A DNA stretch of 64,000 nt from Sacculina carcini (GCA_916048095.2 OU696588.1:4707001-4771000), one strand, 5' to 3'. Positions 13,201 to 22,113 are shown, counted from the first letter of the stretch. Translations and numbers: made by a program. The notes: generated by a model from the sequence alone, not told the origin.

Positions 13201-16200
13201 TATCTGTGTTAGCCACCTGTGGGTCCATTTCCGAAGACAGAATTTCAACCAGTTCGGGAATGAAGTCGTCCACGAGCGTGTCACATTCCTTGGCAACCAT
13301 CTTGACAGGAATCAAGTTGCAAGATCCCTCAAGAACCTCACGTAACTCCTCCTAAACACACACAAACACACATATAAATGTTTAAATATATGAGAAGGTT
13401 TCAAACACCGAATCGGTAAGGCTGAATTGTTGGGAATGAGAGCGATGAAAGAGGATATGAAAACTGAGAATAACTTCAATCGTTCAAAGAAAGCCAATAG
13501 ATAAATGATGATTTGAGACGGGACAGCTCGAGCGTAAGCTCATATCTCGTAACGCACACATGAGAGACAATGAATAATGAGGTGAACAATCAAGATCACA
13601 TGGACAAGAGAGGATGCATCAGACAAATATCACGTGATACTTGTCACTTTCTTCACCTGGACAAAACAATAAACACAAATCACCTACCAATATACACACA
13701 CACATTGTGTGTGTGTGTGTGTGTGTAGGCGTGCTTGTATATGTGCATCGGTGCATATGTATATGTACTTGTATAGATGATATTCAGAAATGAAGTGAAA
13801 ACAAAACAAAACAATCAATATATGTATTTTGGAAAACCAGACAGAAAAAAAGGCGAGAAATGTTTGGGAACAGAAGATAGAAGAGGGAAAGGCACAGGAA
13901 CAATGAAGAGGACATGATCTAGTTGAACAAGACAGCGCTGATGTGAAGGCTGTACTCCTGATATGAAACCAGAATCTGTATGTGGTAGTGCTCATACTGT
14001 ATGTCTCGGTCATCAAGCCCATGCCACTTATCAGGCCTGAAATACTAGGTTTTTAGTAGTACTGCAGTCCAATAAGCCCATGCAAAATGTGAACTTTTCT
14101 CCGGTAGTATTTTTATATTGCTCTGTTTGTTCCATACATATACAATATGTTGACAAAAAATCCGTTCTTTTCTATCATTTACGTGTTAATTTACGTTTTT
14201 CATCAAACCATTGCACATATTTGTACTTTATCAACATTGATATAATGCATACTATAATGAAACTCGTTTATATAAATAAAACTTTAGCAGGCTGAATATT
14301 ATTACCCTGTGAAATAGCTGTCTGGCCCTTCAGCCAAGCATGGAAAATATACAGTAGAATATTGGATAAAAACACGGGAATAATGTGTGTGTGTATGTGT
14401 GTGTGTGTGTGTGTGTGTCGGCGGGCTGGACACCTGGGTCTGGTTATTGCGCAGTGTGTCACGTGCTTGTTGCACCATATCGAGACAAATATGACACACA
14501 TCATCGTGATCGGGAGGCAGTTGCAGTGATGACCACGTGCCATCAATACAGTAACCGGTGGCCTCACATTCCGACGACTTCCTGCCACACATACCCACAC
14601 ACACACACACACAAGTGTGATAATTTACATCAAAGTAGTGATATGCATACATATCCATGTTTGATTCACAATATTAACGCTAACACACATATAAGTCACA
14701 GGAATGGCAAACACGAGGCGTAAAGACGGCGGAAAAATCAACACTGAATAAACACAATGGAAACACTAAGATCTTACAAGTTTGCGCCAAATAACTGCGC
14801 GTTCTACGAAAAACAGCAGTGTATGAAACAAAAACAACACACACACATACACGCAGTGAAATTTAAGATAGAAGAAAAAGTACAGAAATACTGTAAAGAT
14901 ATAATATAAAGATAAATATAAACAAATAAAAAATACGTAATATATAGTGTGATAATAATGTGATATATATATACAGGATATAAACAGACATAATACAGCT
15001 GTGATTCAATCATTAATTGACACAACTACAATGATAGAACAACAATAAATGATATCGTGACGTCACTGTGACGTCACAGCAGCCGCGAATGACGTGTGAA
15101 GAGAGAGAGAAAGAGAATGGGTATAATATTGCACAATACTGATACCGCTACTCTCTCATTGACACATGCACCGGACATACAGACAGACAGACAGACAACG
15201 AAGTAGGACAAGTGAACGAATTGTGAGTAATCAACTGAATCAGACACGATATGCACAACACACGCTGACGCTATCAACATGATGGCGGGTGAAACACGAG
15301 TGAAACAGAGTGATATGTGATATGTGGTTTGAACGAGATTCGTGTTAGTGTAAAACCTTCTAACTAGTTGAACATGAAAACGTATAACATTAAATATAAA
15401 TAAGAAAATTTAAATACTGAGCAGAAAACGTGACGATAAAACTTTATAACTGATAACAATAAAAATTATATAAAAAAAAATTACATGAGCACAAAACTTA
15501 ACAATAAACCATCAAACTGATTAAACTTGAGAACTTATAAAAAAAATTACAACATGACAACAATAACAATGACAACAAGACATACAACCATTAACAACAA
15601 CAATTAAAGACATAGTCACAAATTGCACGACACAACCGCACAGTACGAGTTCACAACACCGAGACCAAAGGTAATGGATATCAAACAGAACATAAGAACA
15701 TGTCAACATACAGATAGCATATACTAACACGACTATGAGAGCAATTGTATTTAGCATGAACATAATTAATATTGGTCATCAAGAAAATGTTTTCGTATCA
15801 TCTTCTTGAACCTATGCGTGTTGCTACATTTTAGTAGAGCTTATATTTCAGTAGGCAAGCAGTTGAACAATTCCGGTCCGTAACTCACCACACTCATTTT
15901 AAACAGTGTGGTCCTAAACTTCGGTAAAGACAAGTTCAAGTTATTGTTTCTAGTATTACAGGCGTGATCATATATTCCGAAGTATATGAGTATATGTGTG
16001 TGTATTTGAGTGTGTGCAAGTGTATGTGTGTATGTCTGTATGTATGTAATATCTTCCGTGGAGTCGAATTTTTTCCTCTGGAAAATGCAGCGCAAAAATG
16101 TTCTCTGTGCAACATTAACTTGAGTTAAAAATGAACTATAAGTACTGGCCCAGACTGATACGCAATATATTAAGTGAGGGTAGAAGAGAGCATAATATAC

Positions 16201-16255
16201 ATTAATTTTTGCTGCTTGTGTTAAACTGTGTCGAACCCGATATATAATCCCCGTA

Positions 16256-16290
<35 letters not shown>

Positions 16291-19200
16291 TTGAGTGTGT
16301 GAAAGTGTGAGTGTGTGCATGTTTTTTCTCACATACTTTATTATATAGCAAGCAAACATACATAAACATGAACATGAACAAGCATTATAAACAAACAGCA
16401 GCAGCATTGCCGCGTACCACCGCCAGGCTCACACGCTGTCGCAGCCAGGCGGTCTCCCGAACCTCGCCAGATCGTTCCCTCATCCGACGACCGAGCGCAG
16501 TCAGCAGCTCGCTGAAGGCGGCCCCAACAACTCCTGTCGTTTCTACAGCGAGAGGGACGAATTCGTAATGACGGCTGAGAGCGGCGTATTTTCTGCGTTT
16601 GCGCTGCTCGGCCGCTTGAGCGGCAGCCCCCGGACTCAAAGCATATTCAATCAGATGTGACCTGCCGAATGTGTTGCTGCACGTCGCATCCCAGCACAGC
16701 ATCCGACCTCTCCTGAAAGGGAAGCATGTGAGAGTGTGTGCATCTGTATGTGAGTGTGTACATCTGAATTTGAGTGTGTGCATGTGTGAGTGTGTGCATG
16801 TGTGAGTGTCTGCAAGTGTATGTGTGTGTGTGTGTGTATGTAGTGTGAGTGAGTGTATTTGTGTGTATGTGTATGAGTGTGTGTGTATGTTTGTGTGTGC
16901 GTGTATTTGCACATTACACTGTTTGCAAGGTATGACAAGTGGTGGTGATGTGTTCGGTGTCGTGTTGAAATGTGACGGTGTGTGTGTGTGTGTGTGTGAT
17001 TGTCCTGTGCGGATGTGTTTTTGTGTCGCCACGGCTATTTGCGTTTTCGTGGTGATTTGTGCTGCTGATAGTGGTTGAGGTTTTTCGCAGCTAGATGCTA
17101 AATTCTGTGCCTGGCCCGACTCTCCGTGTGTGTGTGTGCGTGTGTGCCTGGCGCGTCCCCCTGTGTTGAGGAGGGCCTCAGTGCTCGGGTCGCGTGTGTG
17201 TGCGCGTGTGCCTGTGTTTGTACGTGTGCGAACCGTGTGTCTGTGTGTGCGTGTGTGTGAGCGTTTGCCTGTGATCTTATCGCGCTCGTCATGGTCGCGA
17301 TGACCAAGCCGGGCTTCAACCCTCCCGCGCTGCTCCCCCTCCTGACGGCTCAACTTGTGCCATGTGCAAAATGGCCGTTACCACCTGTGCGTTGTTCACA
17401 ATGCACTAAGTACGTGCATGTGAGATGCAGCCGAATGCCGAAATATTTGGCGATGACCTATTTCACAACCAGAGCTTCCTTCACTTGTGAGGATTGCTCT
17501 CTTGCTCGTCAATGCAACACTGCAGAAATACAAGAGTGGCTGGACAGCCTTGTCGGCATAACAACCGCCAACAAAAAAACCATGGTTGACATGGTCCAAT
17601 CTTCATCGACCGAGAACCAATCTCTGGTGCAGCTGACTAAGACCGTCAGCGAAATCAAGGCCCAGCTGCAACGAATGACTTGCCCAAAGCCTCCGCTGCT
17701 GTCATCAACTCCGCCACTGATGCCGACTCCGCCACTGCTGCCGACTCCGCCATTGTTGCCGACTCCGCCACTGTTGCCGACTCCGCCACTGCTGCCGAAG
17801 CCGCCACTGGTGCCGACTCGGCCTCTGATGCCTGTTCAACATCCGCGGTCATACGCGCAGGCAGTGACACGTGAAATAATCGTTCACTCCCAAGACAGTG
17901 CTCCAGTCGACAAAAAGCGTGTGTCTGAGGCCCTCAAATCTGTTCCTGTCATCAAGATGCGAACAACAAAACGTGGCGCCATCAAAGTGAGTCTTCCTGA
18001 CTCTGAAGCTGCCGACAATGCCATGCTGGTCATGAAAACTGACACCCAGCTCAATGCCTCCTGCCGTGGCAAAATGGTTCCAAAACTGACCATAACATCG
18101 GTCAGTTCTAACATCGCTGATAGCGAGATCTTCGACTGTGTGTGCCGCAAAAATGACGGAGTTAAAGCGGCTATGAAGCACCCATCCAACTTCAAGGTGC
18201 TGTTCTCGAGAAAGTCTGCTGGTCACACCAAGACTGTTGTTGTTGCCGTCTCTCCTGCCATCCGGGATACCGTGATGAAGTCAGGATATCTGTACCTGGG
18301 TGACCTTCGGTGTGTGGTGCACGACCGCTACTGGGTCACACGCTGTGCCAAGTGCCAGCGCCACGGCCACATGGCTGACAAGTGCCAGGCCCGCGAGAAC
18401 ACTTGTGGCTGGTGTGCTGGCAAACACGCCACCAAATCGTGTTCTCTGAAGGATGCGCGCAAATGCGCTAACTGTGTCCGAGCTGGTTGTAGCAACGACA
18501 GCCACTCATCCTTCGACCCGGCGTGCCCGTGCCCCGCATCTCAAATCGTGTTCTTCTTCGTTTCTTGAATTAATTTCTTCCTATGGTTCAGCAAATGTAT
18601 GCTGTTCAACTCATGAACATGGTCACACCCTCGACATAGTGCTCTCATTCAGTGACTCCCCTATTCATATCAAGGATTTGACTGTCTTCCCTATTGATTC
18701 CTCTGTTTCAGATCACTCCTTAATTGAATTTTCCGCGCTTATTCCTCTCAGCCTAAGATCGCATGAAACTGTCACATTTCTAGATTATCTTACTGTTGAC
18801 TACGACTCTATGTAACCAGGTATTTTCTTCTTTCAATGATGATTCATTTTGTTTCTTACCCCCTATGATCTCTGTAAATATTTCAACTCATGTCTTGAAT
18901 TTCTTAAAGATCAATTTGTTCCTGTTGAGAAGTTCCGTCCTCTTCATCTCTTCATAGTCCCTGGTTCAATAGTGAAATTCGTAGCTCCAAAACTTCTCTT
19001 AGACGACTTGAGCGCCATTGGCTACGTCTGAAAAATGATGCATCATGGCAATCTTATTGTGTTGCACGGCGTCACCATCATATCTTGTGTGAGGACGCCA
19101 AAAAATCCTATTATAATAATAAAATTTCCTCCTGTCTCAACAGCAAATCCCTCAGGAACATTTTCAATAAACTCATAGGAAAATCTAATACCCTTGACCC

Positions 19201-20746
19201 AACTCGTTTACCTTCCATATTCTCTCATTTCTTTGAGAAAAAAATTTCGAATATATGCTGTCGTTTCCTTCCTGCTACATTGTCTTATTCTCCCACCACC
19301 TCCGCCATTTTTAATTCTTTCCTTCCTATTTCCATCTCTGATTGCAGGCTACTACTGAGGCGTGTGCACACTCGTTCTTCCTCCCTGGACCCTATTAACC
19401 TTGCTCGAATCCCCAACTGTATTGAGTTACTTATTCCTTTCATCACCTTTTTTATCAATTTGCCTTTCTCTCTCGGTGAATTCCTTGCGTCTAAAAGCGC
19501 AAGTATTCTCCCTATCCTGAAAAAACCTAACCTTGATCCCAATTGTTTGTCTAACTATCGTCCCATGTCTAGAATTCCTTGGCTATGCAAATCGCTTGAA
19601 ATGGCCGCTTATGTCCAGATTTCGGACTACCTTGAGCGCCATGATCTATTTCTCCCTGAACAATCAGGCTTCCGTAGTTTTCACTCAACAGAAACCTCGC
19701 TTCTCTTCCTCTATGACTCTATTCTTAAGTCTACTCTTGCTTGTAAGGATGTTCTTCTCATTCAACTGGACTTCTCTGCGGCTTTTGACACAGTAGATCA
19801 TCTAATTCTACTCAACATTCTGTCGAGCCTAGGTATTAGTGGCACTGCACTATCATTCTTCCGCTCTTATCTTCTTTCACGATATCAGCTTGTTTATACC
19901 AGTGATTCTTGTAATGAGTCTTTCCCACTCTCATACGGTGTCCCACAGGAGTCCGTCCTAGGCCCTCTCCTCTTCAATATATACTTAACTTCCATAGGTG
20001 AAATCCTACATCGTCATGATGTCCCTTTCCAAATCGTTGCGGATGACATCCAAATTATTATCTCGTCTGATACTATTTCCTAATCTTCTGTTTTTTCTCT
20101 CTTGAATGATATTGAAACCTGGTCTTTGTCCCACCATCTCAAGCTCAATCTGGAAAAGACGAAACTTATCCTTTTTAAATCTTCTAGAAGTTTAACTTGT
20201 CTATCTGTTCCTCTCTCTAAATCTGTTTGTAGCTTAGGTGTCTTGCTAGATGATTCTCTTTCTTTTGAACTATACATCTCTGATATAAGTAGGGTAAGTT
20301 ACTTTCACATTAGGCGAATCTATTCTATCCGTAGATATTTAACTGTATCTGCTGCTTTCAAACTAGCTAATTCTTTCATTCTCAGTAGGGTACAATACTG
20401 TTGCTCGCTCTTTCTTTCTCTGAACGACCGCCAGCTTCGCAAACTTCAATCTGTTATTAGTAAAGCCTGTCGTCTAATCTACAATCTCCCTGCTGGCTCT
20501 CATGTCTCTCGCTTTCTAGAAAAATTAGGACTTCTCCCTATTAAGGCGCTTATTGACTACCGCATCTGTTTGATCATCCATTCCACTCTTATTCTCCGTA
20601 AGCCCTCGTATTTATTTGAACTTCTATCCTTCAAGAAATCTACTCGTACACTTAGGTCAACTGATGATTCTCGTATCTTACTGGAGACCCTAGAGACCCT
20701 CTAGGTGTAGGGCGCTATATAAATATATACCTAATGTAAATGTAAT

Positions 20747-20790
<44 letters not shown>

Positions 20791-22113
20791 ATACTTTGCA
20801 CTCGGCGGATTGGAAGTCATTTTACACGATACATACGTGGAAACGTGCATCGATGCTTAAACAAGCCATTGTTTTCAGTCAGCGAATAAACACTGGACAT
20901 TGTCTGCGACCATACTTGACCAACACAACCAGTAGTACAAACAATTGCGTCGTACACGGCACACACACACACACACATATATGTGCCAAAACAAAAACCA
21001 GATGACCACATGCACCCACAAGGATTCATAAACAAAGCCGCACCCCAGCACACACACACACACACATACACGCACGCGCAGGTAGAGCACAACTGTGTTG
21101 TGATGGATGACTCACAGAAATACTCACCATCACTAACCAGTCAGGTCATTGTGGCGCTGGTGCGTTATCCAAAAAACCGCACGCATTAAAACACCAGTCA
21201 ATGTATGTCACGTGAATACGACGACACATAAGCCAGTATTGAAAAAAACACCAAGAAAACGTGCCACAGTTACACTGGGAGCATCCAGAAAACGTGCCAC
21301 TGTATCACAAGAAACTGCAGTACGCTTCTGTCAGAATCTGTTCTTGATAAATCTCTGCTGATAAGCGGGCACGTTGGTAAATGAGAACGGCTGAGAAACA
21401 ACCCATATCCGTGTCCCAGAATTGATCTAGCAACCTCCAAACAGAAAACAATATGACCCCTCATCAGGCAGCCATATCAACTGTGTGTGTATGTGTGTGT
21501 TTTTAAGATATACAAGCTGTCATACAAGAGAAGAAAGATTAACATTAAAGTCGACATGTACGACCAAATATATTATATAAAATGCACGAGCTATATCAGC
21601 CTTTAGCATAAACACCGAGTAAGCACTTATTATGTGGATTAAAATTGCTTGAGCATGTGCCGGTGAGTCATACACACCTGATGTTATCGCACCAATAGGA
21701 GGGGCCCCATGTACACGAACTGGCCCCGAGCAGCGCCCTGGGCGCACGAGCCCGGAACGTCGCACCCAGGGTGCAACCTGACAAATGTGTACACGCACAC
21801 AAAAATATTAGCCGCGAAAAAATGGTAACAAAATACGAAATACGCAACCAGACACAAAAAAGGACTCAAATGAACAGAAATCAACGGACGACCAAAGATA
21901 AATGATAAAGAAACACGTCTTCGCTGGTCAACTGGGATTAAAAGCCACAGACATTGCAAATACTGGATAATTTTATTAGCTACTGCATCCCAACCGCGTC
22001 AAGCTTGGCTGTACCTGTCTGGAAAGAAACTGGAATAAAGAAATAACATTTAAATATTGCAGTATAAAATTCTCACCTGCAAGCAGGACAGCCACCCAAA
22101 GCAGCTTCATCAT
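317..22113 (-). CDS. PSAP: Prosaposin-like multi-saposin precursor (13 exons visible, 3' end outside window)
   Basis: Exons, in order of transcription: 22077-22113, 21678-21777, 14434-14581, 13217-13351, 12639-12764, 11741-11836, 7780-7926, 7088-7246, 4856-4966, 3960-4200, 3015-3199, 1648-1782, 317-487. Joined they keep one frame for about 597 codons. Seen: a short hydrophobic N-terminus (MMKLLWVAVLLA), a saposin-A domain (CTWGPSYWC ... YCIDGTW, about residues 34-62), then saposin-B domains with the six-cysteine pattern near residues 72-152, 186-256, 277-349 and 478-550, and the start of a fifth near 575. Possible N-glycosylation sites NQT, NTT and NDS lie inside domains. Family knowledge: prosaposin is secreted or sent to lysosomes and cut into small proteins that help lysosomal enzymes degrade sphingolipids. 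Human PSAP has four B domains, so this gene is longer. An acidic-phospholipid or surfactant-B-like role is also possible. The gene starts head-to-head with the Piwi gene. Confidence 0.9.
597..894. mobile_element. hAT-like MITE
   Basis: Starts CAGTGGTTCTCAACC and ends ACAACCACTG, imperfect inverted ends of hAT type. Nearby flanks CTCTAGTG and CTCTAGTT look like an eroded 8 bp target duplication. Non-coding and AT-rich inside. Confidence 0.5.
1045..1505 (+). mobile_element. LINE reverse transcriptase C-terminal fragment
   Basis: Translates to IRPPLEYAVVIWAQY, IEKVQRVATKLAG and YEERLERVGLPTLAIKRLRG, the usual region after the RT core of CR1/L2/Jockey-type LINEs. Frame is lost near 1330 but KYSFSQ and AIKHRLDKT are still readable to about 1505. 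It is antisense in PSAP intron 12. Confidence 0.8.
1648..1782 (-). CDS. PSAP: PSAP exon 12, middle of saposin-B 4
   Basis: 45 codons. SCHLLPSVLVHQCRHYVAMY carries cysteines three and four of SapB 4. The acceptor GGCAG follows a (GT)n tract; the donor GTGCCACTCTCACTCTCTC is CT-rich. Confidence 0.88.
1798..1872 (+). repeat. (CA)n microsatellite before PSAP exon 12
   Basis: On the PSAP strand this is a (TG)n tract ending about 15 bases before the exon 12 acceptor. Confidence 0.9.
2228..2720. repeat. 22 bp tandem repeat
   Basis: About 22 units of CACCCCTTGATAACTTGTCT plus two bases, in PSAP intron 11. The flank AAGAACCCCTGC (GGGGTTCTTAACC in reverse) suggests the array expanded inside a hAT-like MITE. 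The minus-strand open frames here are products of the repeat. Confidence 0.85.
3015..3199 (-). CDS. PSAP: PSAP exon 11, start of saposin-B 4
   Basis: A linker is followed by LCALCEFSLEELQKVL, the C-x-x-C start of SapB 4, and an NDS sequon. It enters with two bases of a codon and leaves in phase 0. Confidence 0.83.
3236..3506. mobile_element. hAT-like MITE
   Basis: Ends resemble inverted repeats: CAGCGGTTATTAACCT at the left and the reverse of CAGTGGTTTGTAATCT at the right. A diverged relative occurs at about 36545-36825 in the Piwi gene (shared AGGTCG.ACAGAACAGGAC and TTATCAGCGCTG stretches). Confidence 0.45.
3960..4200 (-). CDS. PSAP: PSAP exon 10, inter-domain linker
   Basis: 80 codons plus one base, rich in Ser, Pro and Leu and without cysteines, so a linker between SapB 3 and SapB 4. 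A TGA lies just past the boundary, but the donor GGCA|GTGAGT splices in phase to exon 11, where a new SapB begins. Confidence 0.75.
4436..4500 (-). mobile_element. L2-like LINE 3' end
   Basis: On the minus strand it reads GGCGCTATATAAATATC, then AATGTAATGTAATG, then TG repeats. This is the same 3' end seen at 7945-8010, 20710-20745 and 45930-45992. Confidence 0.6.
4856..4966 (-). CDS. PSAP: PSAP exon 9, second half of saposin-B 3
   Basis: CMDLVDRYFDVIYEYL and SLCQAVGLC complete SapB 3. The acceptor was placed after ATTATGCAG because exon 8 ends in phase 0. An earlier AG 24 bases upstream would add eight in-frame residues. Confidence 0.82.
5042..5155. mobile_element. Fold-back (palindromic) MITE
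   Basis: Arms of about 46 bases (5042-5087 and 5110-5155) are near-perfect inverted repeats around a 22 base loop, from TTTGTAATACATGTT to AACATGTTTTACAAA. Lies 75 bases upstream of PSAP exon 9. A diverged relative is at 42585-42775. Confidence 0.7.
5486..5700 (+). mobile_element. LINE C-terminal fragment
   Basis: HYHYSRCFSILRPRIYHRF and SPSIRSIKSLPLFRKH parallel the C-terminus of the LINE broken by the transposon at 8205-10776. The fragment runs towards a (GT)n tract at 5766-5790. Confidence 0.7.
5900..6820 (+). mobile_element. Degenerate LINE reverse transcriptase remnant
   Basis: Contains SLYADYLAIYCRGHT (a mutated YADD box), then SGYLTGASGTSAQKLQVVQR and RAARVITGC in another frame, and a late C-x2-C...H...C segment (PNCPDCSADDTAEHLLQC) in a third. 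This order fits an I/Jockey-like element with several frameshifts. Confidence 0.75.
7088..7246 (-). CDS. PSAP: PSAP exon 8, first half of saposin-B 3
   Basis: 53 codons with CDFCIHVVKHWRDIM, an NTT sequon and ILDGIC: the first three cysteines of SapB 3. Phase 0 at both ends. Confidence 0.9.
7740..7777 (+). repeat. (ACAG)n microsatellite at PSAP exon 7 donor
   Basis: About nine ACAG units; on the PSAP strand this is (GTCT)n beginning three bases after the donor. Confidence 0.9.
7780..7926 (-). CDS. PSAP: PSAP exon 7, second half of saposin-B 2
   Basis: LCRELGSLSDAC and LGLCQVSALC complete SapB 2. The acceptor sits at the end of a (TG)n tract that is the 3' tail of an L2-like LINE. The donor GTACTG runs straight into a (GTCT)n microsatellite (7740-7777). 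Confidence 0.88.
7928..8204 (-). mobile_element. L2-like LINE 3' part (interrupted; other half at 10777-10860)
   Basis: On the minus strand, RHSHYNRSLSILGPRVYNKL and PTLRSINSIPVFKK are followed by a stop, a 3' UTR, GGTGCTATATAAGTACC, TAATGTAATG and a (TG)n tail whose end is the PSAP exon 7 acceptor. Confidence 0.8.
8205..8390 (+). repeat. Left terminal inverted repeat made of 21 bp units
   Basis: Eight units of the type TTTGAGAAAAGTGAAATTAGA. Matches the reverse complement of 10597-10776 almost base for base. Confidence 0.9.
8607..9640 (+). pseudogene. Broken DDE transposase (IS630/Tc1/mariner superfamily)
   Basis: Begins MDACRNERDWKNVAKTLGVN (helix-turn-helix region); a frameshift near 8683 leads to the main frame. 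WVDETNFNLFCKRSQGR gives the first Asp and TVIFDNAPAHSPLEAVFEE the second. After an in-frame TAG at 9317-9319, YLLSPIELSWSSIKSHVKRS gives the third acidic residue. A further frameshift near 9550 precedes HLQSYANRVERYYAAAFRG. With at least two frameshifts and one stop it cannot make an active protein. Confidence 0.88.
10142..10256 (+). repeat. (GT)n microsatellite
   Basis: Over 40 GT units with a few CT and CG changes, inside the DNA transposon. Confidence 0.95.
10597..10776 (-). repeat. Right terminal inverted repeat made of 21 bp units
   Basis: Mirror copy of 8205-8390, ending GCAAATGGTA before the TA duplication. Confidence 0.9.
10777..10860 (-). mobile_element. Upstream half of the interrupted LINE
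   Basis: On the minus strand it reads SAPTLKSSNDYHLLLEPDFP and then meets the transposon. Its frame continues at 8204. Confidence 0.75.
11053..11448. mobile_element. Non-autonomous hAT element with 8 bp target duplication
   Basis: Starts CAGGGGTTCTCAACC and ends GGTTGATAAACACTG. Flanks GTATAGGC (11045-11052) and GTATAGAC (11449-11456) agree at 7 of 8 bases. Non-coding; GTGGCCCC-like words are repeated inside. Confidence 0.75.
11741..11836 (-). CDS. PSAP: PSAP exon 6, first half of saposin-B 2
   Basis: 32 codons containing CTSCRDSSDRMKTHV and ending RLLP|GTGAGT. It continues in phase with exon 7, whose first cysteine follows at once. A dispersed repeat shared with the Piwi gene lies 26 bases upstream of the acceptor. 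Confidence 0.85.
11863..11986 (-). repeat. Dispersed repeat next to PSAP exon 6 acceptor
   Basis: About 124 bp, nearly identical in reverse complement to 36121-36244. In the PSAP sense it ends GTTGTTATTGCTTC, then a short TG tract, then the exon 6 AG. Confidence 0.85.
12240..12320 (+). other. tRNA-like B-box sequence, possible SINE remnant
   Basis: CCGGGGTTCGAAACCCGG contains a full polymerase III B box (GGTTCGAAACC) within a T-arm-like stem. I cannot fold a convincing acceptor, D or anticodon arm around it, so it is not a functional tRNA gene. Confidence 0.35.
12639..12764 (-). CDS. PSAP: PSAP exon 5, end of saposin-B 1 and Gln-rich linker
   Basis: VVCHTAGLC supplies cysteines five and six of SapB 1. 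A Gln-rich linker encoded by CAA repeats follows. Phase 0 at both ends; the acceptor follows a long (GT)n tract. Confidence 0.88.
13217..13351 (-). CDS. PSAP: PSAP exon 4, middle of saposin-B 1
   Basis: 45 codons, phase 0 at both ends. It holds GSCNLIP and CDTLVDDFIPELVEIL, the typical third and fourth cysteines and helix of SapB. The acceptor is GTGTTTGTGTGTTTAG; the donor is CAG|GTGGCT. Confidence 0.93.
13370..13500 (-). repeat. Dispersed repeat copy B upstream of PSAP exon 4
   Basis: Reverse-orientation copy of the sequence at 1-195. In the PSAP sense it ends about 20 bases before the exon 4 acceptor, where a TG-rich tract takes over. Confidence 0.5.
14018..14352 (+). repeat. Dispersed 330 bp repeat, copy 1
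   Basis: Collinear with 47268-47595 with few differences (shared CACTTATCAGGCCTGAAATA, TTTTCTCCGGTAGTATTTTT, GCCAAGCATGGAAAATAT). Non-coding; family not recognised. Confidence 0.85.
14434..14581 (-). CDS. PSAP: PSAP exon 3, end of saposin-A and start of saposin-B 1
   Basis: Acceptor preceded by a (GT)n tract and GGCAG; donor CAG|GTGTCC. It encodes SSECEATGYCIDGTW (end of SapA) and then DDVCHICLDMVQQARDTL (start of SapB 1), followed by an NQT sequon. Intron 2, 7.1 kb, contains a LINE. Confidence 0.9.
15835..16245 (-). mobile_element. LINE C-terminal fragment with internal CA tract
   Basis: On the minus strand: [20 protein letters not shown], then CNTRNNNLNLSLPKFRTTLF and VVSYGPELFNCLPTEI. 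It resembles the C-terminus of the LINE at 26140-30230. A CA/TA-rich expansion splits it. Confidence 0.8.
16410..16740 (-). mobile_element. Fragment of LINE ORF2 C-terminus
   Basis: Minus strand: LCWDATCSNTFGRSHLIEYA, SPGAAAQAAEQRKRRKYAAL, FVPLAVETTGVVGAAFSELL, LRQRVSLAVVRGNAAAV. This C-terminal segment is common in metazoan retrotransposon reverse transcriptase proteins. No RT core is attached. Confidence 0.75.
17291..18568 (+). CDS. LINE ORF1: PHD-like finger, Pro-rich repeats and zinc knuckles
   Basis: RCSQCTKYVHVRCSRMP and FTCEDC look like the second half of a PHD-type finger; the first Cys pair (STCAMCKMAV) lies in the neighbouring frame just before, so a frameshift is likely near 17370. 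The middle has PTPPLLP repeats. The end has CAKCQRHGHMADKC and further Cys/His knuckles, as in gag-like ORF1 proteins that bind RNA. The frame then runs into endonuclease-derived DNA and stops. Confidence 0.75.
   Translation: MVAMTKPGFNPPALLPLLTAQLVPCAKWPLPPVRCSQCTKYVHVRCSRMPKYLAMTYFTTRASFTCEDCSLARQCNTAEIQEWLDSLVGITTANKKTMVDMVQSSSTENQSLVQLTKTVSEIKAQLQRMTCPKPPLLSSTPPLMPTPPLLPTPPLLPTPPLLPTPPLLPKPPLVPTRPLMPVQHPRSYAQAVTREIIVHSQDSAPVDKKRVSEALKSVPVIKMRTTKRGAIKVSLPDSEAADNAMLVMKTDTQLNASCRGKMVPKLTITSVSSNIADSEIFDCVCRKNDGVKAAMKHPSNFKVLFSRKSAGHTKTVVVAVSPAIRDTVMKSGYLYLGDLRCVVHDRYWVTRCAKCQRHGHMADKCQARENTCGWCAGKHATKSCSLKDARKCANCVRAGCSNDSHSSFDPACPCPASQIVFFFVS
18545..20710 (+). pseudogene. LINE ORF2 remnant: endonuclease tail and reverse transcriptase
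   Basis: HGHTLDIVLSFSD and SDHSLIEFS are the last endonuclease motifs. The RT part has LIQLDFSAAFDTVDHLILL, YGVPQESVLGPLLFN (usual PQGS changed to PQES) and VADDIQI (YADD changed to VADD). A stop at 20081-20083 splits it from HHLKLNLEKTKLILFKS. Several stops and frame changes. Confidence 0.85.
21678..21777 (-). CDS. PSAP: PSAP exon 2, first half of saposin-A domain
   Basis: Acceptor ..TTTGTCAG, donor CAG|GTGTGT. It encodes an Ala/Arg-rich stretch followed by CTWGPSYWCDNI, the hallmark start of a saposin-A domain. It ends two bases into a codon, which exon 3 completes. Confidence 0.85.
22077..22113 (-). CDS. PSAP: PSAP exon 1, signal peptide
   Basis: ATG-ATG start, 12 codons plus one base, then the donor CAG|GTGAGA. 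The peptide is short and hydrophobic (MMKLLWVAVLLA). It joins in phase to exon 2. Confidence 0.8.

Larger units (their letters stand above)
17291..20745 (+). mobile_element. L2/CR1-like LINE, internally deleted
   Basis: In PSAP intron 2, antisense to the gene. It has an ORF1 region, the C-terminal end of an endonuclease, a reverse transcriptase, then GGGCGCTATATAAAT, TAATGTAAATGTAATG and a (TG)n tail. GT-rich DNA flanks both ends. Most of the endonuclease is missing, so the copy is dead. Confidence 0.85.

Noticed and set aside
16740..17353. Minus-strand 322-codon frame upstream of the RT fragment
   Set aside because: Most of it is translated CA/CG-rich microsatellite. Only the part below 16740 resembles a protein family.
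20880..20960. Minus-strand VCTTGCVGQVW resembling a saposin-A end
   Set aside because: No AG acceptor lies upstream in the CA/TG tract, and exon 2 already joins in phase to 14434-14581, which supplies a complete saposin-A end.
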